From the NCBI GenBank assembly GCA_905250025.1, contig CAJNOJ010000391.1:19282-83281 (forward strand): a DNA stretch of 64,000 nucleotides. Direction: 5' to 3'. The position numbers and the translations under genes are program-made. Numbering within the stretch: position 1 is the first letter of the stretch; each line of letters opens with the position of its first letter. A model generated the notes under the pieces. The model saw only the letters and a list, made by a program, of their open reading frames with translations. It was not told the origin of the DNA and made no database searches. Below are positions 48,702-61,026 of the stretch, in pieces. This DNA is from Adineta ricciae. Lineage: Eukaryota > Rotifera > Eurotatoria > Adinetida > Adinetidae.

Positions 48702-49348
48702 ACCGAGACAAAACAAACGAAATCAATAGAAAATAGATGAATCTATTGAAATAAAGCAGCCACCGTACCAAGATGGCATGTCAACCGCGCATGTGTCGAT
48801 ACAAAATTTACTCAAGTCTTAGAACAAAGAAGCGTATCGTTTGAAGTGATTATCCTGATTTTGACACAGCGTGACACACTAACGGTACATATGTTTAGGG
48901 ATGTCCCGAGGTCGAGACTCTTGATCTCAGTATATTTCTACATGTACCATTGATGTGCTATATTAACACGAGTGTTTTATCAAAAAAGCCCAAAACAGTC
49001 ACCGATTTAGTTTTCCGCCGATTAAGTGTATTATCGGCGCTGGTCGCGTTTGGTGCACAACATACATTCCTACAACAGTCGATGCTAAAATAAAATTTAT
49101 CTTCTTCTAAAATGGAGCCACATCGTTTTCCTAAGAAATTTCTAACGAAGTGGAATAGTTCGGCTCACAAAATTTGTTCGAATAAGAATGTAGGGGAAAA
49201 AATCAACATTAACTTGTTTAGTTATAAGACAAACAAATTTTTGAATACTATATCTTCAAGGCAGCCTTGCTCGCTCAGAAGTAAGCAAGCATCGATGTGC
49301 AGACTTTTCGATTCTATAGATACACGAACTAACTATTCACACTTACGT
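48702..49348. other. Intergenic
   Basis: No supported gene. A 95-codon open frame at 49112-49399 runs against a likelier minus-strand gene. Confidence 0.35.
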
Positions 49349-49634
49349 TTATTTTCCTTCCTTTTCTCGCTTATCTGGTATTTCTTTTTCCACACCTAAA
49401 ATGTCGATTTTTGTTTGTTCGACAAGCTGATTGCGCCGTTCGGCTTCTGTGAGAGCTGCGGCTGCTTGGCGCTGCTCATTAGCCAATTGCTCTTCCAATT
49501 TCGTCTTTTCTCGTTCTAAATCACCTAACTAAAAAACCAAATCGTCTTGATTTCAAACAAATGAATAGCAAGAAAATGAATAGTCTTACTGTTGGATTAA
49601 GTTCGCGGTTTTGTTCTTGTTCATTGCTAGCCAT
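49349..49634 (-). CDS. Small coiled-coil protein
   Basis: Two exons: 49634-49590 (MASNEQEQNRELNPT, GTAAG donor) and 49528-49349 after TTTTTTAG, in phase; 74 aa. The second exon is a regular heptad-rich helix (LEREKTKLEEQLANEQRQ, LTEAERRNQLVEQTK) and ends in a basic tail. The splice signals, amino-acid composition and lack of stops support a real short gene or the 5' part of a longer one. Its upstream region from 49741 is the part that is duplicated at 51638. Function unknown. Confidence 0.45.
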
Positions 49635-50239
49635 TGAATGATATTGAATTTGTTTTATCTGTAAATGAAGGTATCATATTATATACTTTTCAGAGTTTCA
49701 GTTGTCACATTAGCTGGCAAAACATTTGAAATCGAAGATCAGAGGTCTGGGGTGTAAATAAGACTCAGAAAATACTTCAGCAACAAGAAATTCTGACAGT
49801 TTCACCAATGTTTCGCAGTGTTCGAATGTACTTGAAGTCAGTATTTGAGAGTTATATATATATTATTTTGTCTTCGTTCCGATAAAACATACGTACATGC
49901 TTGTCTTTTTTCACATTCTCTTCAAACGAGTATCTGGCATTCTTCGATCAAATGCTCACGTGTGCACATTAACACTTTTTGCGTTTTAATAATAGACGTC
50001 AAGTAAAGTCATTTTCAAAGGATAAACTACCAGTATTAAAACAAATTCATTGTCAGGAAAGACAAAAGTACTCAGCTGAACAATTAACATAGAAACGGAT
50101 AAGAAAAGGCACTATCGAAAAGTAATACTTTAATAAAAAAATAAAATAAACATATATAAGTAATGAAATCGAAAAGCACCCAAGAATTCCAATTAAGACT
50201 ATGAAAGAACAACCCTTGTTAGTCTTTTCATGAAAAAGT

Positions 50240-50470
50240 CCCAAGTTATTATGGCACGGTCGGTTCCGGCCGGAAGTTCAAACGTAGGTTATACTCATTT
50301 CCCGGCCGTTTCCTGCAAACTTCGAGTTGGAAAGGGTCAGGAACTGATCGGATATTTCCTGTGCAATTCTGGCGGTAAGGAACCTGCCGGAACTTACTGG
50401 AATCGAGAAGAGCTGTACCGGAACCGACTCAGATTTCAACGGATCCAGTCGCCGGAATGATCGACCTGAG
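50240..50470 (+). mobile_element. GC-rich short repeat element, copy 2
   Basis: Starts CCCAAGTTATTATGGCACGG. 231 bp, nearly identical to 52134-52364 because it sits inside the same duplication. Confidence 0.65.
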
Positions 50471-50566
50471 CATGGGCAAAATGCTGAATCAATTTAGTCC
50501 TTCGATTGAAGATTTACATCAATTAAGAGAACAAATTGCGCATTATTTACGATCGATTGAAGATTA
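50471..50566 (+). other. Possible C-terminal coding fragment
   Basis: Directly after the GC-rich repeat, an open stretch reads MGKMLNQFSPSIEDLHQL then REQIAHYLRSIED and stops. The same fragment occurs in the second copy (52370-52461) with only two residue changes. The helical composition looks protein-derived. It may be the last exon of a gene whose front was displaced by the repeat. Confidence 0.3.
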
Positions 50567-51637
50567 AATTTTTATTGAACGATATTTTCTTTGCTGTCTT
50601 TTCTCATATCTCATTTTTATCTTATCACTTGATTTGTATTCTCTATTGTCTAATGGCACTTTCTTTTCTTTCTTATGTTAAAACATATTCCTTCGCACAT
50701 GTGTAGGATGTATTAGAAAAAAAAGAAGAGTGCACAACAGAAAAAGTAAATCACATTCTATTTTAACATGATAGTACGATTGTTGATTTATGAGAATGAC
50801 TATCGGATTCGAAACGTATTCATTTGACTTTACATCAAACAAGAAGCACTTTCTTTGTATATGTATACTTTTCCCAAAACATGTTTTTTGGAAGACTATC
50901 ACGAAAAGATTGATCTCGATGACAATTTTCTCCCGATGAAGTTTATTCGTATACGGATGTGAAAGATGAGGAAACTATATCTTCGCAATTTTCATTGATA
51001 TTAGTTATTTCTATTTGCCAAGATGATCAAGTAAATTTCATATTATAGTAAGAATGAAGACCTTTGAAGTTTGGAAACACAACGCAAATAATTAAGACTT
51101 TTCAACTTGAGATGCTCGATAAATAAAATGGTTTTTCCGATTGTTGTCCTCGAACTATGGGATTTTATCACAATCTATTCGATTTTCAAGATTGGAGATG
51201 TCTTTGAAGAATTTTCGTATATGATCACTTCCCTTTTATCCTTCTTATGTTCAAAATCCATATGAAAAGATCATTAGTTATAAGAACATATTTATTCGTA
51301 AATGCGGCCTGACAAACTTTAAAAAATCATGAATATTATGCATAACTCGTTTACAGTAAGTAGAAAAAGCACTTGACATAATCGGTGTGAAGCTAGCACC
51401 ATTTAGCTAGCACCGTCAAACTAAGGATTTTCTGAAAACGAATTCCGGTCGATGAAACCGAGTGTATTCGATGCAGAATTTAATTCTGAGTCCAATGGTG
51501 ACATTTTTATTCACCGGAAAACGTTCGGAGAAAAATTTTCTTTGATCTTTCTTTATCCTCGACACATGTGTATGCATCATTTTTCGGCCGTCGGCACGCA
51601 ATATCTCTGTCCAGAACGAATTCCGGTTCATGGAAAN
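50567..51637. other. Gene-free, ends at a single N
   Basis: The duplicated segment ends at 51382. The next 254 bp (51383-51636) are unique here and contain the direct repeat GCTAGCACC. A single N at 51637 marks a contig join. Confidence 0.5.
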
Positions 51638-52133
51638 AGAGGTCTGGGGTGTAAATAAGACTCAGAAAATACTTCAGCAACAAGAAATTCTGACAGTTTC
51701 ACCAATGTTTCGCAGTGTTCGAATGTACTTGAAGTCAGTATTTGAGAGTTATATATATTATTTTGTTTCGTTCCGATAAAACATACGTACATGCTTGTCT
51801 TTTTTCACATTCTCTTCAAACGAGTATCTGGCATTCTTCGATCAAATGCTCACGTGCGCACATTAACACTTTTTGCGTTTTAATAATAGACGTCAAGTAA
51901 AGTAATTTTCAAAGGATAAACTACCAGTATTAAAACAAATTCATTGTCAGGAAAGACAAAAGTACTCAGCTGAACAATTAACATAGAAACAGATAAGAAA
52001 AGGCACTATCGAAAAGTAATACTTTATTAAAAAAATAAAATAAACATATATAAGTAATGAAATCGAAAAGCACCCAAGAATTCCAATTAAGACTATGAAA
52101 GAACAACCCTTGTTAGTCTTTTCATGAAACAGT

Positions 52134-52364
52134 CCCAGGTTATTATGGCACGGTCGGTTCCGGCCGGAAGTTCAAACGTAGGTTACACTCATTTCCCGGC
52201 CGTTTCCTGCAAACTTCGAGTTGGAAAGGGTCAGGAACTGATCGGATATTTCCTGTGCAATTCTGGCGGCAAGGAACCTGCCGGAACTTACTGGAATCGA
52301 GAAGAGCTGTACCGGAACCGACTCAGATTTCAACGGATCCAGTCGCCGGAATGATCGACCTGGG
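52134..52364 (+). mobile_element. GC-rich short repeat element, copy 3
   Basis: Starts CCCAGGTTATTATGGCACGG and ends CGACCTGGG. Ends are short inverted repeats (CCCAGGT/ACCTGGG). 231 bp. Confidence 0.65.
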
Positions 52365-52754
52365 CATGGGCAAAATGCTGAATCAATTTAGTCCTTCGAT
52401 TGGAGATTTACATCAATTAAGAGAACAAATTGTGCATTATTTACGATCGATTGAAGATTAAATTTTTATTGAACGATATTTTCTTTGCTCTCTTTTCTCA
52501 TATCTCATTTTTATCTTATCATTTGATTTGTATTCTCTATTGTCTAATGGCACTTTCTTTTCTTTCTTATGTTAAAACATATTCCTTCGCACATGTGTAA
52601 GATGTATTAGGAAAAAGAAGAAGAGTGCACAACAGAAAAAATAAATCACATTCTATTTTAACATGATAGTGCGATTGTTGATTTGTGAGAATGACTATCG
52701 GATTCGAAGCGTATTCATTTGACTTGACATCAAACAAGAAGCACTTTCTTTGTA

Positions 52755-53450
52755 CAGTAAAACCCCTTTTAGTGAACACCCCTCCTTAGTGATCACCCTG
52801 TTATACTGAACACCTTCCGGTCCCACCGAGCAAATTTTGCTGGTTTTGACCCCCTCCTTACTGATCACTTCGCAATTCTGAATTGTGAACACTTTTTTCT
52901 GGTCCCGACTGTATGAATCACCCCCTCTACTGTGAACAACTATAGAGGGCGCCATTGATCCTAAAAGCGACACGATGCGTTTGATTGGTTTATTGTATGA
53001 TTGGCGTGGTAAATAATGAAGAGAAAGAGGAGAGCATATCAGATACGTATAACATTCGATTTTGTGGTCTTTGTTTGTTGATTATGAACTGTTACTGATG
53101 GCATCGCGTCGAGAACTTTGTGCGGACGAAAAAATGAAGCTAATCAAAACTAACTGACGCATTCCTTGACTCAAATTTATCAAAGCAAAAACCAATCTTC
53201 GATTACTTCAAGTGTACATCTGTTGGTCCATAGCATCAAACCCTAGGATTTTATAATCTTTTTTCTCATGTTATCAATGAATAAAATAAATCTTATCTCG
53301 ATACATCTCTATTGGCGAATACAAATAACTTAACGTATGATTTATGTAAAAGACACTTGGTCTGCGTATAACCCCTCCTAACTGATCACCCCGTCAATGT
53401 GAACGATTTTGAAAAGTCCCACGAGTGTTCACCGTAAAGGGGTTTTACTG
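52755..53450. mobile_element. Non-autonomous pogo/Tigger-like element
   Basis: Terminal inverted repeats CAGTAAAACCCC and GGGGTTTTACTG flank 696 bp, with a TA on each side. CAGT ends and TA target duplication are typical of the pogo branch of Tc1/mariner transposons. Several sub-terminal CCCCTCC(T)TA.TGATCAC motifs lie near both ends. At 53099 a frame starts MASRRELCADEKMKLIKTN and stops; this resembles the start of a CENP-B/pogo-type helix-turn-helix, so this copy is probably an internal-deletion derivative. The matching empty site is at about 50857 in copy 1. Confidence 0.85.
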
Positions 53451-54088
53451 TATATGTATACTTTTCCCAAAACATGTTTTTTGAAAGACTATCACAAAAA
53501 GATTGATCTCGATGAAAATTTTCTCCCAATGAAGTTTATTCACATACAGATGTGAAAGATGAGGAAAACTATATCTTCGCATTTTCCATTGATATTAGTT
53601 ATTTCTATTTGCCAAGATGATCAAGTAGATTTCATATTATAGTAAGAATGAAGACCTTTGAAGTTTGGAAACACAACGCAAATAATCAAGATTTTTCAAC
53701 TTGAGACGCTCGATAAATGAAATGAGTTTTCCGATTGTCGTCCTCGAACTATGGGATTTTATCGCAATCTATTCGATTTTCAAGATATGAGATGTCTTTG
53801 AAGAATCTTCGTATATGATCACTTCTCTTTTATCCTTCTTATGTTCAAAATCCATATGAAAAGATCATTAATTATAAAAACATATTTATTCGTAAATACG
53901 TCTGACAAACTTTAAAAAATCATGAATATTATGCATAACTCGTTTACAGTAAGTAGAAAAAGCACTTGACATAAGTGTTTGCACTTTACTATGAAGTGTA
54001 CAAAAAAATACAGTTGGAAAGTTCCAATCACAAACCACAAGTATATAAAATTCTATTCTACCGGTTCTGTTCACATCTATTCCACAAA

Positions 54089-56370
54089 ATGACTGATCAC
54101 ATTAACGCAGAAGACGATATAATCATCTGTTTGCGATCAATGCATAAAAGCAACATCTATATGGATCAATTACAATCAGATGGAGATGGAATAGATGTCT
54201 ATCAATTCGACGATGTTGACGAATGTGTTGAGTATTTCCTGACATTAAATCCTGAAGATGTGTTCGTTTTTCTATGGCTTGGCTTCGGCTGGAATCATCT
54301 CATTCCTATCGTATATGATTTTGAACAAGTTCGATGTGTCTATCTTAGTGAGCCAGTACATCTAAAAGACACATCAAAAGTCCATGGTGTATTTACTGAC
54401 GCCGAAGATTTGTTGAAACAAATTGAAACGGATATCCGAATTTGTCACCGAGATCTGTCGACACATTTGACTATGCTGAATGATGAAGAAATGTCAACTA
54501 TTCATAATCCACAAGGAAATGCTATTCGTTCTCTATGGTCTGAAATACTGTTACAAGGACTCATTCGTATGCCTGCACCTTCTACAGATGTGTATAGAGA
54601 AATGATCAAGGAAGCGCGCTTTTTCCATCGAAAAAATCTAGCTCAACTTCAACAAATCGATGATTTTGAGAAACATTATCGTGCTGAAGAAGCGATTAGA
54701 TGGTATTCACGCGATTCATTCATCTATCGTCCAGTTAACAAGGCTCTTCGAATTCAGAATTTAGCTATTCTCTTTAAATTCCGATTTTTCATTCGTGACA
54801 TGTGTGAACAATTGAAAAAACTATATCTTCAACAGTATTTCAATGAACAAGCCAAAAGCAGTGAGTATCGTTTTCTATTTATACGAGAGATTACAAAGTG
54901 ACAATTTGTTCTTTGAAATTGTCTCTAGAAGAACCATCAACAGTGAGAATGTATCGTGCAATGAAAGTCTCATCAACTGAATACAGTCGTCTTCGATCTT
55001 GTGCACCTGGAACAATTATCTCGATAAGTTCATTCGTATCAACATCATGCAATCCAGATGTTGCAGTTTCATATTTGGGAAATGATTTAGAAAGAGACAT
55101 CATGCTTGAAATTGAAATTGATATAAAATCACTCAATTCGGATGTTTTGCCTTTTGCTGACATTCACACATTTAGTGCGATGCCAGATGAAGACGAAGTG
55201 TTGTTATCGATGGGAACCACTCTGATAGTGGAGTCTGTCACAGCGAATCCTCAATATAAAAATATTTGTGTCAAAACTAAGCTGCGTTACGACTTAGATC
55301 CTCAAATGAGAGAACTAAAAACATTCATTTTGGATATACAACTACGATGCGGAGAGAGTGAAGAATTTTATGTGGATGCTTTGATCTGTCTTCTCATCGC
55401 AACTGATCGTCAAAAAGCGAAAGAAGTATTCAAATTGTGTAAATCAGGACGAGGATGTATTATGAAGGAATTCTCTGATCTATCGGACCAGATGTTAGAT
55501 TCTCTCATTCCGTCGACGTTAACAGTTGACACGTCTGGGAACGCATTGACTGGACTGTTCACAAGGACGGCTGAGATCTTTCAGAATATTAATGCTACCG
55601 CAAATCTATCAAAAAACTCACAAGATTTCATTTCATCAGTACGAGAAGACTTCCACGACATTGCCAGTTTGTGTAATGGCATAGACAACATAGACGATTT
55701 TGAGCAGCTTTTAATGCCATTAACACGCTGTATTCCTTCTGCTCAATCGTGGTTAAATTCGCTACCGATAGGGTTTCCATCTTTGCATCCAATTCAACAT
55801 CAGATGCAGTTAATGATAAGTATGCGAAATGTCTTGGAAAGCAATAGTACTGGAACGCTGAGTCGTTTTGAAACTAGCCAAACATCACCCATCGCTGCTA
55901 TTATGCACAATGACTGTTTGCTAACTTTTCTTTTGACTGACGTGCTTCAGCATAAAAACGTACTCAATATCAATGCTCCTTTGATTGAAAACTCAGAGAA
56001 TTGTCAGACGTTAAGAAAACCTCAAATCTATGAAGTTTTCAACTTGGCCAATAAGTATGACTTGCAGAAGGACTGGCCCTTAGCTATTGGATATTATCAA
56101 AATATTATTCAGAGTTACGATTTACCACCTAATTCATTAATGCTTGTTGACTTGTATTATCGCATCGGTTTATGCTTTGCTGAAATGTATGAGAGGGAAT
56201 TGGCAATGTTCAACTATCAGAAAGCTCAACATCTGTTGGAGCAACATCATCCACCTACTCATCCTCTTTATGATGATGTAAAACTTGCAATCCGTAAACT
56301 GCAACTAGGAATACAACTGCAACAATTAAGGCAGCAGTTGACTAGTTTCATAAACTATTTTGAATCATGA
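54089..56370 (+). CDS. ADP-ribosyltransferase-domain protein C3
   Basis: Two exons: 54089-54860 and 54929-56370, phase 1, 737 aa. N-terminal alpha/beta module: IIICLRSMH, YQFDDVDECVEYFL, FLWLGFGWNHLIPIV, KVHGVFTDAEDLL. Next is a helical linker with STIHNPQGNAIRSLWSE and AIRWYSRDSF. The ART domain has Arg267 (MYRAM), STS at 295-297 (SFVSTS) and Glu345/Glu347 (PDEDEVLLSMG), so the R-S-ExE signature is complete. The C-terminal half is helical and ends in two TPR-like repeats (DWPLAIGYYQNII, ELAMFNYQKAQ). Predicted arginine-type mono-ADP-ribosyltransferase, cytosolic (no signal peptide). It is the intact relative of C1 and C2. Confidence 0.85.
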
Positions 56371-56735
56371 TTTGTGTATTCTTTTGTTTGCACAATTTTC
56401 ATTTCGCAGTTTTATCGCGTTAAAAGGCACTGCTCCTGTATATGATTCTCTTGTATTATCGCTATGGGTTTTTCGATGGCAACGATTGGTGCGAAAATAA
56501 TCATTACATATCGATTTAAATAATAAATAATTTTTTTCTAAAAACATCAACAGTTAAAAAAGGATAATTTCATTAGAATTAGTGTCTCGAAACAAGAAAG
56601 TTCGATTGTTTTTAAGAAAGAGGGCGACACATGTATCACAACGAATTAATGATTCACCTCTATATGTCTCTTTATTGTCGATAAAAAGATTTGTTAGTTT
56701 ATTTATTTGTGAGAAACGTGTAAAAAAGAAGTATC
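56371..56735. other. Intergenic, proteasome gene promoter
   Basis: No coding exon. A short upstream region between C3 and the PSMB7 start. Confidence 0.45.
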
Positions 56736-57847
56736 ATGTCTGGTCTCGCTTTTGAACAACCAACTGGTGGATTTGTCTTTGACAATTGTCGACGGTAATC
56801 ATTTGTTTATTTCTGATTTTTTACATTTGGAAATTTCTGTATAGAAACGAACTTCTGTTGAGCAATGGCGTTTTGCCCGGCAAGATTCACAAGACCGGTA
56901 CCACCATTGCTGCAATTACATACAAAGTATGTTAATATCGTATTCAATAAAAGCCAAATATATGTTTTTTTAAACAGGATGGTGTTGTTATTGCTGCTGA
57001 CAGTCGATGTACTTCCGGAACGATCATTTTTGATGATAATGTCTTGAAAATCCATCGTTTATCCGATAATATTTATGCACTTGGTGCAGGAACAGCAGCT
57101 GATTGTGACTTTCAAACACGTTTACTTGAATCTCAACTTGAATTATTGAAATTAAATCAAGATCGACAAGTTCGTGTTGCAACAGCCGTTAGAAAAATCC
57201 AACAACATCTCTTTAGGTCTGCGTTTCTGTTTATTTGTTCACTTTTTTCATACCAATAATCCTTTTTTTCAGATACCAAGGTCATCTCGGTGCTTATTTG
57301 ATCATTGTCGGTGTTGATGTAACCGGTTCGCACATTGCGACCGTTCATCCGCATGGAAGTATCGCATTTCTTCCGTTTGTTGCATCAGGTTCAGGTGGTT
57401 ACACATCATTGTCCGTCATTGAAGATCGTTTCAAAGAAAACATGACCGTAAGATGCAAACCTTCCTGTTTTTCTTGCTAGAAAATCATATTCTTGTAGGA
57501 AGAAGAAGCCAAACAATTAGCCCGTGATGCTTTGTATGCATCAACAACAACTGATTTGTATTCGGGTAGTAGAATCAATATGTATGTCTTAACAAAGGAA
57601 AAACTGGACAAATTTTTACCATATGAAGTTGTTGGTGTCCGATCAGACAAGTAAAATCTAAGAGATTCATTTTGGACATCATTTTATTTGTTTTTGCGGT
57701 ATTTTTTTGTTTAGACAAAATGATTATACGTTAGCTAAAGGAACAACGCAAGTTTTGTCAACAAATGTGAAAAAGATCGAATTCGATATCGTTAATGAGA
57801 AAGTCAAGACAACAACAGGAACACACGAAGCGATGGAATTAGCTTAA
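56736..57847 (+). CDS. PSMB7: 20S proteasome subunit beta-2 (beta type-7)
   Basis: Six exons in phase: 56736-56794, 56845-56926, 56978-57216, 57273-57447, 57499-57650, 57715-57847; 279 aa, the usual length. The N-terminal GGFVFDNCRRN is characteristic of beta-2 precursors. Cleavage before Thr39 (KTG/TTIA) would expose the catalytic Thr1. Asp17 (Asp55, AADSR), Lys33 (Lys71, LKIHR) and Gly45 (Gly83, GAGTAADCD) are in place, the last fitting trypsin-like specificity. FRYQGHLGAYLIIVGVDVTG and the long C-terminal arm (KGTTQVLSTNVKKIEF) also match. It cleaves peptide bonds after basic residues inside the 20S core. It looks intact, a housekeeping anchor in a fast-changing region. Confidence 0.96.
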
Positions 57848-59865
57848 GAATTATTCAAAGAATAGAACTTTTAAAGCTCATTGTTTCTATTTAAACATGA
57901 TTCAACAAAATTGAAACTTTCATCTTTCTTCTTCTTCTTCTTTTAAAAATAAATTTGATCTTGGATTCCAAATAGATCTCTAAACTACGAACGTTATGCT
58001 ATGACCTTCACAGAAGAAAAACTTGAAATAGAGTAATCAGGAAACAATAAGCCGAACATTATCCATCTATTATAGTCTCCACTTATGGCAATCATCATAA
58101 ATACGAAGGTTCTTTACGATTTGAATTCGCGATGGGACTGGCCAGTGAATAGAATGATATGTAATTGCCAATCTTTGATTATGACTGTTGAAAATGAGTG
58201 CGACAATTTCACCGAGTATCATCGTACGCGTTATCCGACTTGAATCGATCTGGTGATCATGTTCAATGAGTTCTTTTTCGATTCGATCTGGAAGAAATAC
58301 ATTTCTGCCATTATGTACCAATATGAGCAAACAATCCTCATTTAATTTCTCTCGGGCCAACTTTTAAGCCTATTAGCCATTGTGGGTGATGATCAAAGGA
58401 TATACAGATACAGTAGAGGACATTTTGTTCTATTTATACACCCAACTTATGAAATCAGATGAACAACTTACAGTTCACAATGTTGATTTTCATTTCTCTG
58501 TTTTAATTTACACTGACGCGATTTCCGTCATTTTTGTCTTTCTTCAGCATGTGGATTTTTAATTGGGTTCATATAATATATATCTTCACCTCGAGAATCT
58601 TACACACATTGACCAGTTTACTACTATTATTAGCATCGTTTGATGAAAGTGAATGTGTGATGTTTTCACAAGATGCTTATTAATTTTAATTGAGAGGATA
58701 TTTGGAATAAAGTAGATCTATAAAATTAAGTTCAGTAGTCAATCAGCAGCACAAATATCATTTCGATTGTTTGTACTAAGGCCAAATAAAGTGCGTTGAA
58801 CATATTCTTCAGATGAATAAGATGTTGTCAGTTAGAAACTAGGCTATTTAATCTTTATTAAATATAATCGGCTTAACTAATAAATCATGATATTAAAAGA
58901 AGCGCATTGCAAAATACGAACTTTGTTCTTACGAATAAAATGTGTCAGAAGTTGGAGAACAACGCGTATCTATCAGAAAAATGATACGTGATTGATTAAA
59001 TATGTATGACGTCAACTATTTTGCGATGAAATTACGATTACGTACGAGTTTTAATCATAGCTAATTAAACTGGTTAATTATATCCTATCTACGTAGAAGT
59101 GACTTAAATATTTTGACTGTTCGTTCTAAAAATGTAATGTTATTATCCACCGTTTCCTTCAATAAGCACATAATTAGAAAGAATTTTATTATGTTGCGCT
59201 TCGGTACTTTCAAAATTATCTGAAGGTGGCATCGCATTATTTATATATCAAAATAGATCATCCAAAATGTCCTGTAAAACATCAATATACAAAAGACATT
59301 GGATTTCTTATCAACGCTGCTCCGTTTAGCATTCAGTTGTTGCTCATATTTGCGTGCAAATGCTTCCTATGTACAATGAACTCTTCTACCACCACTAAAC
59401 TCATTACAATACTTCCTACGGCTGTTGGTTGGTCGTTATCGAAATGAACAGAATGCATAAAAGATAATAATATCAATGAGAATTTCTGTGAACTGAAGAC
59501 TTCACAACTTTTCCAGTGCAATAGTTTTCTCCAAAGACTTTTTAGTGTAAAACCGAGTATAAAAGAAAAATTGATCATGCTGACCTATTTTTCTTTTGAT
59601 AAACAAAAGGAAACCGTTTATCTTGTCGTACGTCCTACAGTTAGAAAATATTTCGAGATTTAATGAGCGACGAAAGTCGTTAATATTAATTAACATCAAA
59701 AGGAAATATTTGTTCTAATAGGATCTACTATTAAAGACGAAAGGAGTTCCTTTCTCTCTCTCACCTTCTTCCTTTTCTTCTAGATCCACGTCAGATTAAA
59801 GCCTATAAATATAAAGACAAGAAAGGATCTCGTTTTCATTAAGATTTAATCTTTTTTAAAGAAAA
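57848..59865. other. Intergenic with one unassigned minus-strand frame
   Basis: A minus-strand open frame (58360-58070) reads EDCLLILVHNGRNVFL, IEKELIEHDHQIDSSRITRT and ends YDDCHKWRL. It looks protein-like but lacks an ATG near its start and has no recognised family; it may be a remnant exon. Otherwise AT-rich. Confidence 0.3.
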
Positions 59866-60819
59866 ATGCTGCCTACATCAAAAATTCTTGGAGTGTTCAA
59901 CTGGTGTTTATGTTTTCTTGCTATTTCAATATATGTCTTGATCTTTGTGCTTGCAATCAAAGCTCATCGAAGTGTACGTGATATAGCATTACTATTAACC
60001 TATAATACATGTTTCGCAGCATTTTGTACATGTGCAGCATCAGCTATCATGATCGCTTCGAATTTATTCACAGGATTTTTAGTATCTAACATGACATTTT
60101 GTTATGTATGGGGTTTATTTTATGATATATGCGAATGTTCAGTGTATTTCAGTTATTGTTTGCAAGGCTTTTATCGTTTATGCCGTGTTGTATTCTACAA
60201 AAAGAAGTTTCTTGTCTCGCATTATTTATATATTGTATTAATTATTTGTCAGTGGACTTTAGTTCTCATTTTACTTGTTCCTCCAATCTTTATCAAATGG
60301 TATGCACGATTATCAACCGAATATTACTGTCTTATTCCTTATACATATATTGGACCAGAAGTTTACCATATTTTGGTGTTATATTTGATTCCATTAGGTT
60401 GTTTAGGAACTGTCTATGTCTGGATAACAACAAATATACGTAACATCTCTCGCACACCGAATCTTGCAATCGAAGCCATTCAACGACAAAGAAATCAACG
60501 AGATTTAGTTGTTATTAAACGAATTCTTTTCTTATTATCAATATTGATTGTTTTACGTTTTCCAACGGTGATCTTCATGGTCTACGGGATTGTTGTTGGA
60601 TCGTTGTATCCATTAACATATGCTATCGTTGGTATAACAACATCAATGTGTTTGATAGTTATTGGTTTTATAACGATTAAAACAACAACAGAATTAGAGA
60701 AACAGTTTTTAAGTTTTTTCACTAATCGGAACAATCGCGTGATGACAGGACCAATACCAAGAAATATATTCAATCGTACAAATGCCGCAGCATGTATAAG
60801 AACTACATCGAATGGCTGA
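59866..60819 (+). CDS. Rhodopsin-like seven-TM receptor (rotifer type)
   Basis: Intronless, 317 aa. Seven hydrophobic segments can be placed at about residues 10-32, 43-65, 78-101, 120-142, 162-185, 215-237 and 244-267. The end of segment 3 reads FYRLCRVVFY, at the position of the DRY motif but without the canonical sequence. Cys79 before TM3 and a Cys in the second extracellular loop (EYYCLIPYTY) could form the usual disulfide. Loop 3 is basic (QRQRNQRDLVVIKR). The C-terminal tail has TNRNNR. A G-protein-coupled receptor of unknown ligand, similar in style to large divergent receptor families of bdelloids. Confidence 0.8.
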   Translation: MLPTSKILGVFNWCLCFLAISIYVLIFVLAIKAHRSVRDIALLLTYNTCFAAFCTCAASAIMIASNLFTGFLVSNMTFCYVWGLFYDICECSVYFSYCLQGFYRLCRVVFYKKKFLVSHYLYIVLIICQWTLVLILLVPPIFIKWYARLSTEYYCLIPYTYIGPEVYHILVLYLIPLGCLGTVYVWITTNIRNISRTPNLAIEAIQRQRNQRDLVVIKRILFLLSILIVLRFPTVIFMVYGIVVGSLYPLTYAIVGITTSMCLIVIGFITIKTTTELEKQFLSFFTNRNNRVMTGPIPRNIFNRTNAAACIRTTSNG

Positions 60820-61026
60820 TCAGTGGCGAAAACGAAAAAGACTAATGATCTAGTAAAGAATACACTTTTGGAAATTATCAGTTTCTTGTGTTTTACGATT
60901 TTGTTCACAAAAACATTTTTGACAAATCTCGTTTGCTATAAAGAATACTATTTATTGACATAATAAATGTTTGCGCTGTGTGAAAGATAAGGCCTATAAA
61001 TTTTATCATAAGTTCACACATGCTCA

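Larger units (their letters stand above)
49741..51382. repeat. 1.6-kb duplication, copy 1
   Basis: Begins AGAGGTCTGGGGTGTAAATA and is nearly identical to 51638-53974 apart from scattered substitutions, a few small indels and one 696-bp insertion in the other copy. The two could be allelic copies placed in tandem by the assembler, or a true segmental duplication. Confidence 0.88.
51638..53974. repeat. 1.6-kb duplication, copy 2 with transposon insertion
   Basis: Starts right after the N and follows copy 1 to 53974, which is where the C3 unit begins. It differs by the insertion at 52755-53450. Confidence 0.88.

Noticed and set aside
58070-58360. Stand-alone gene on the minus strand
   Set aside because: No ATG near the start, no flanking exon with matching phase found, and no family resemblance.
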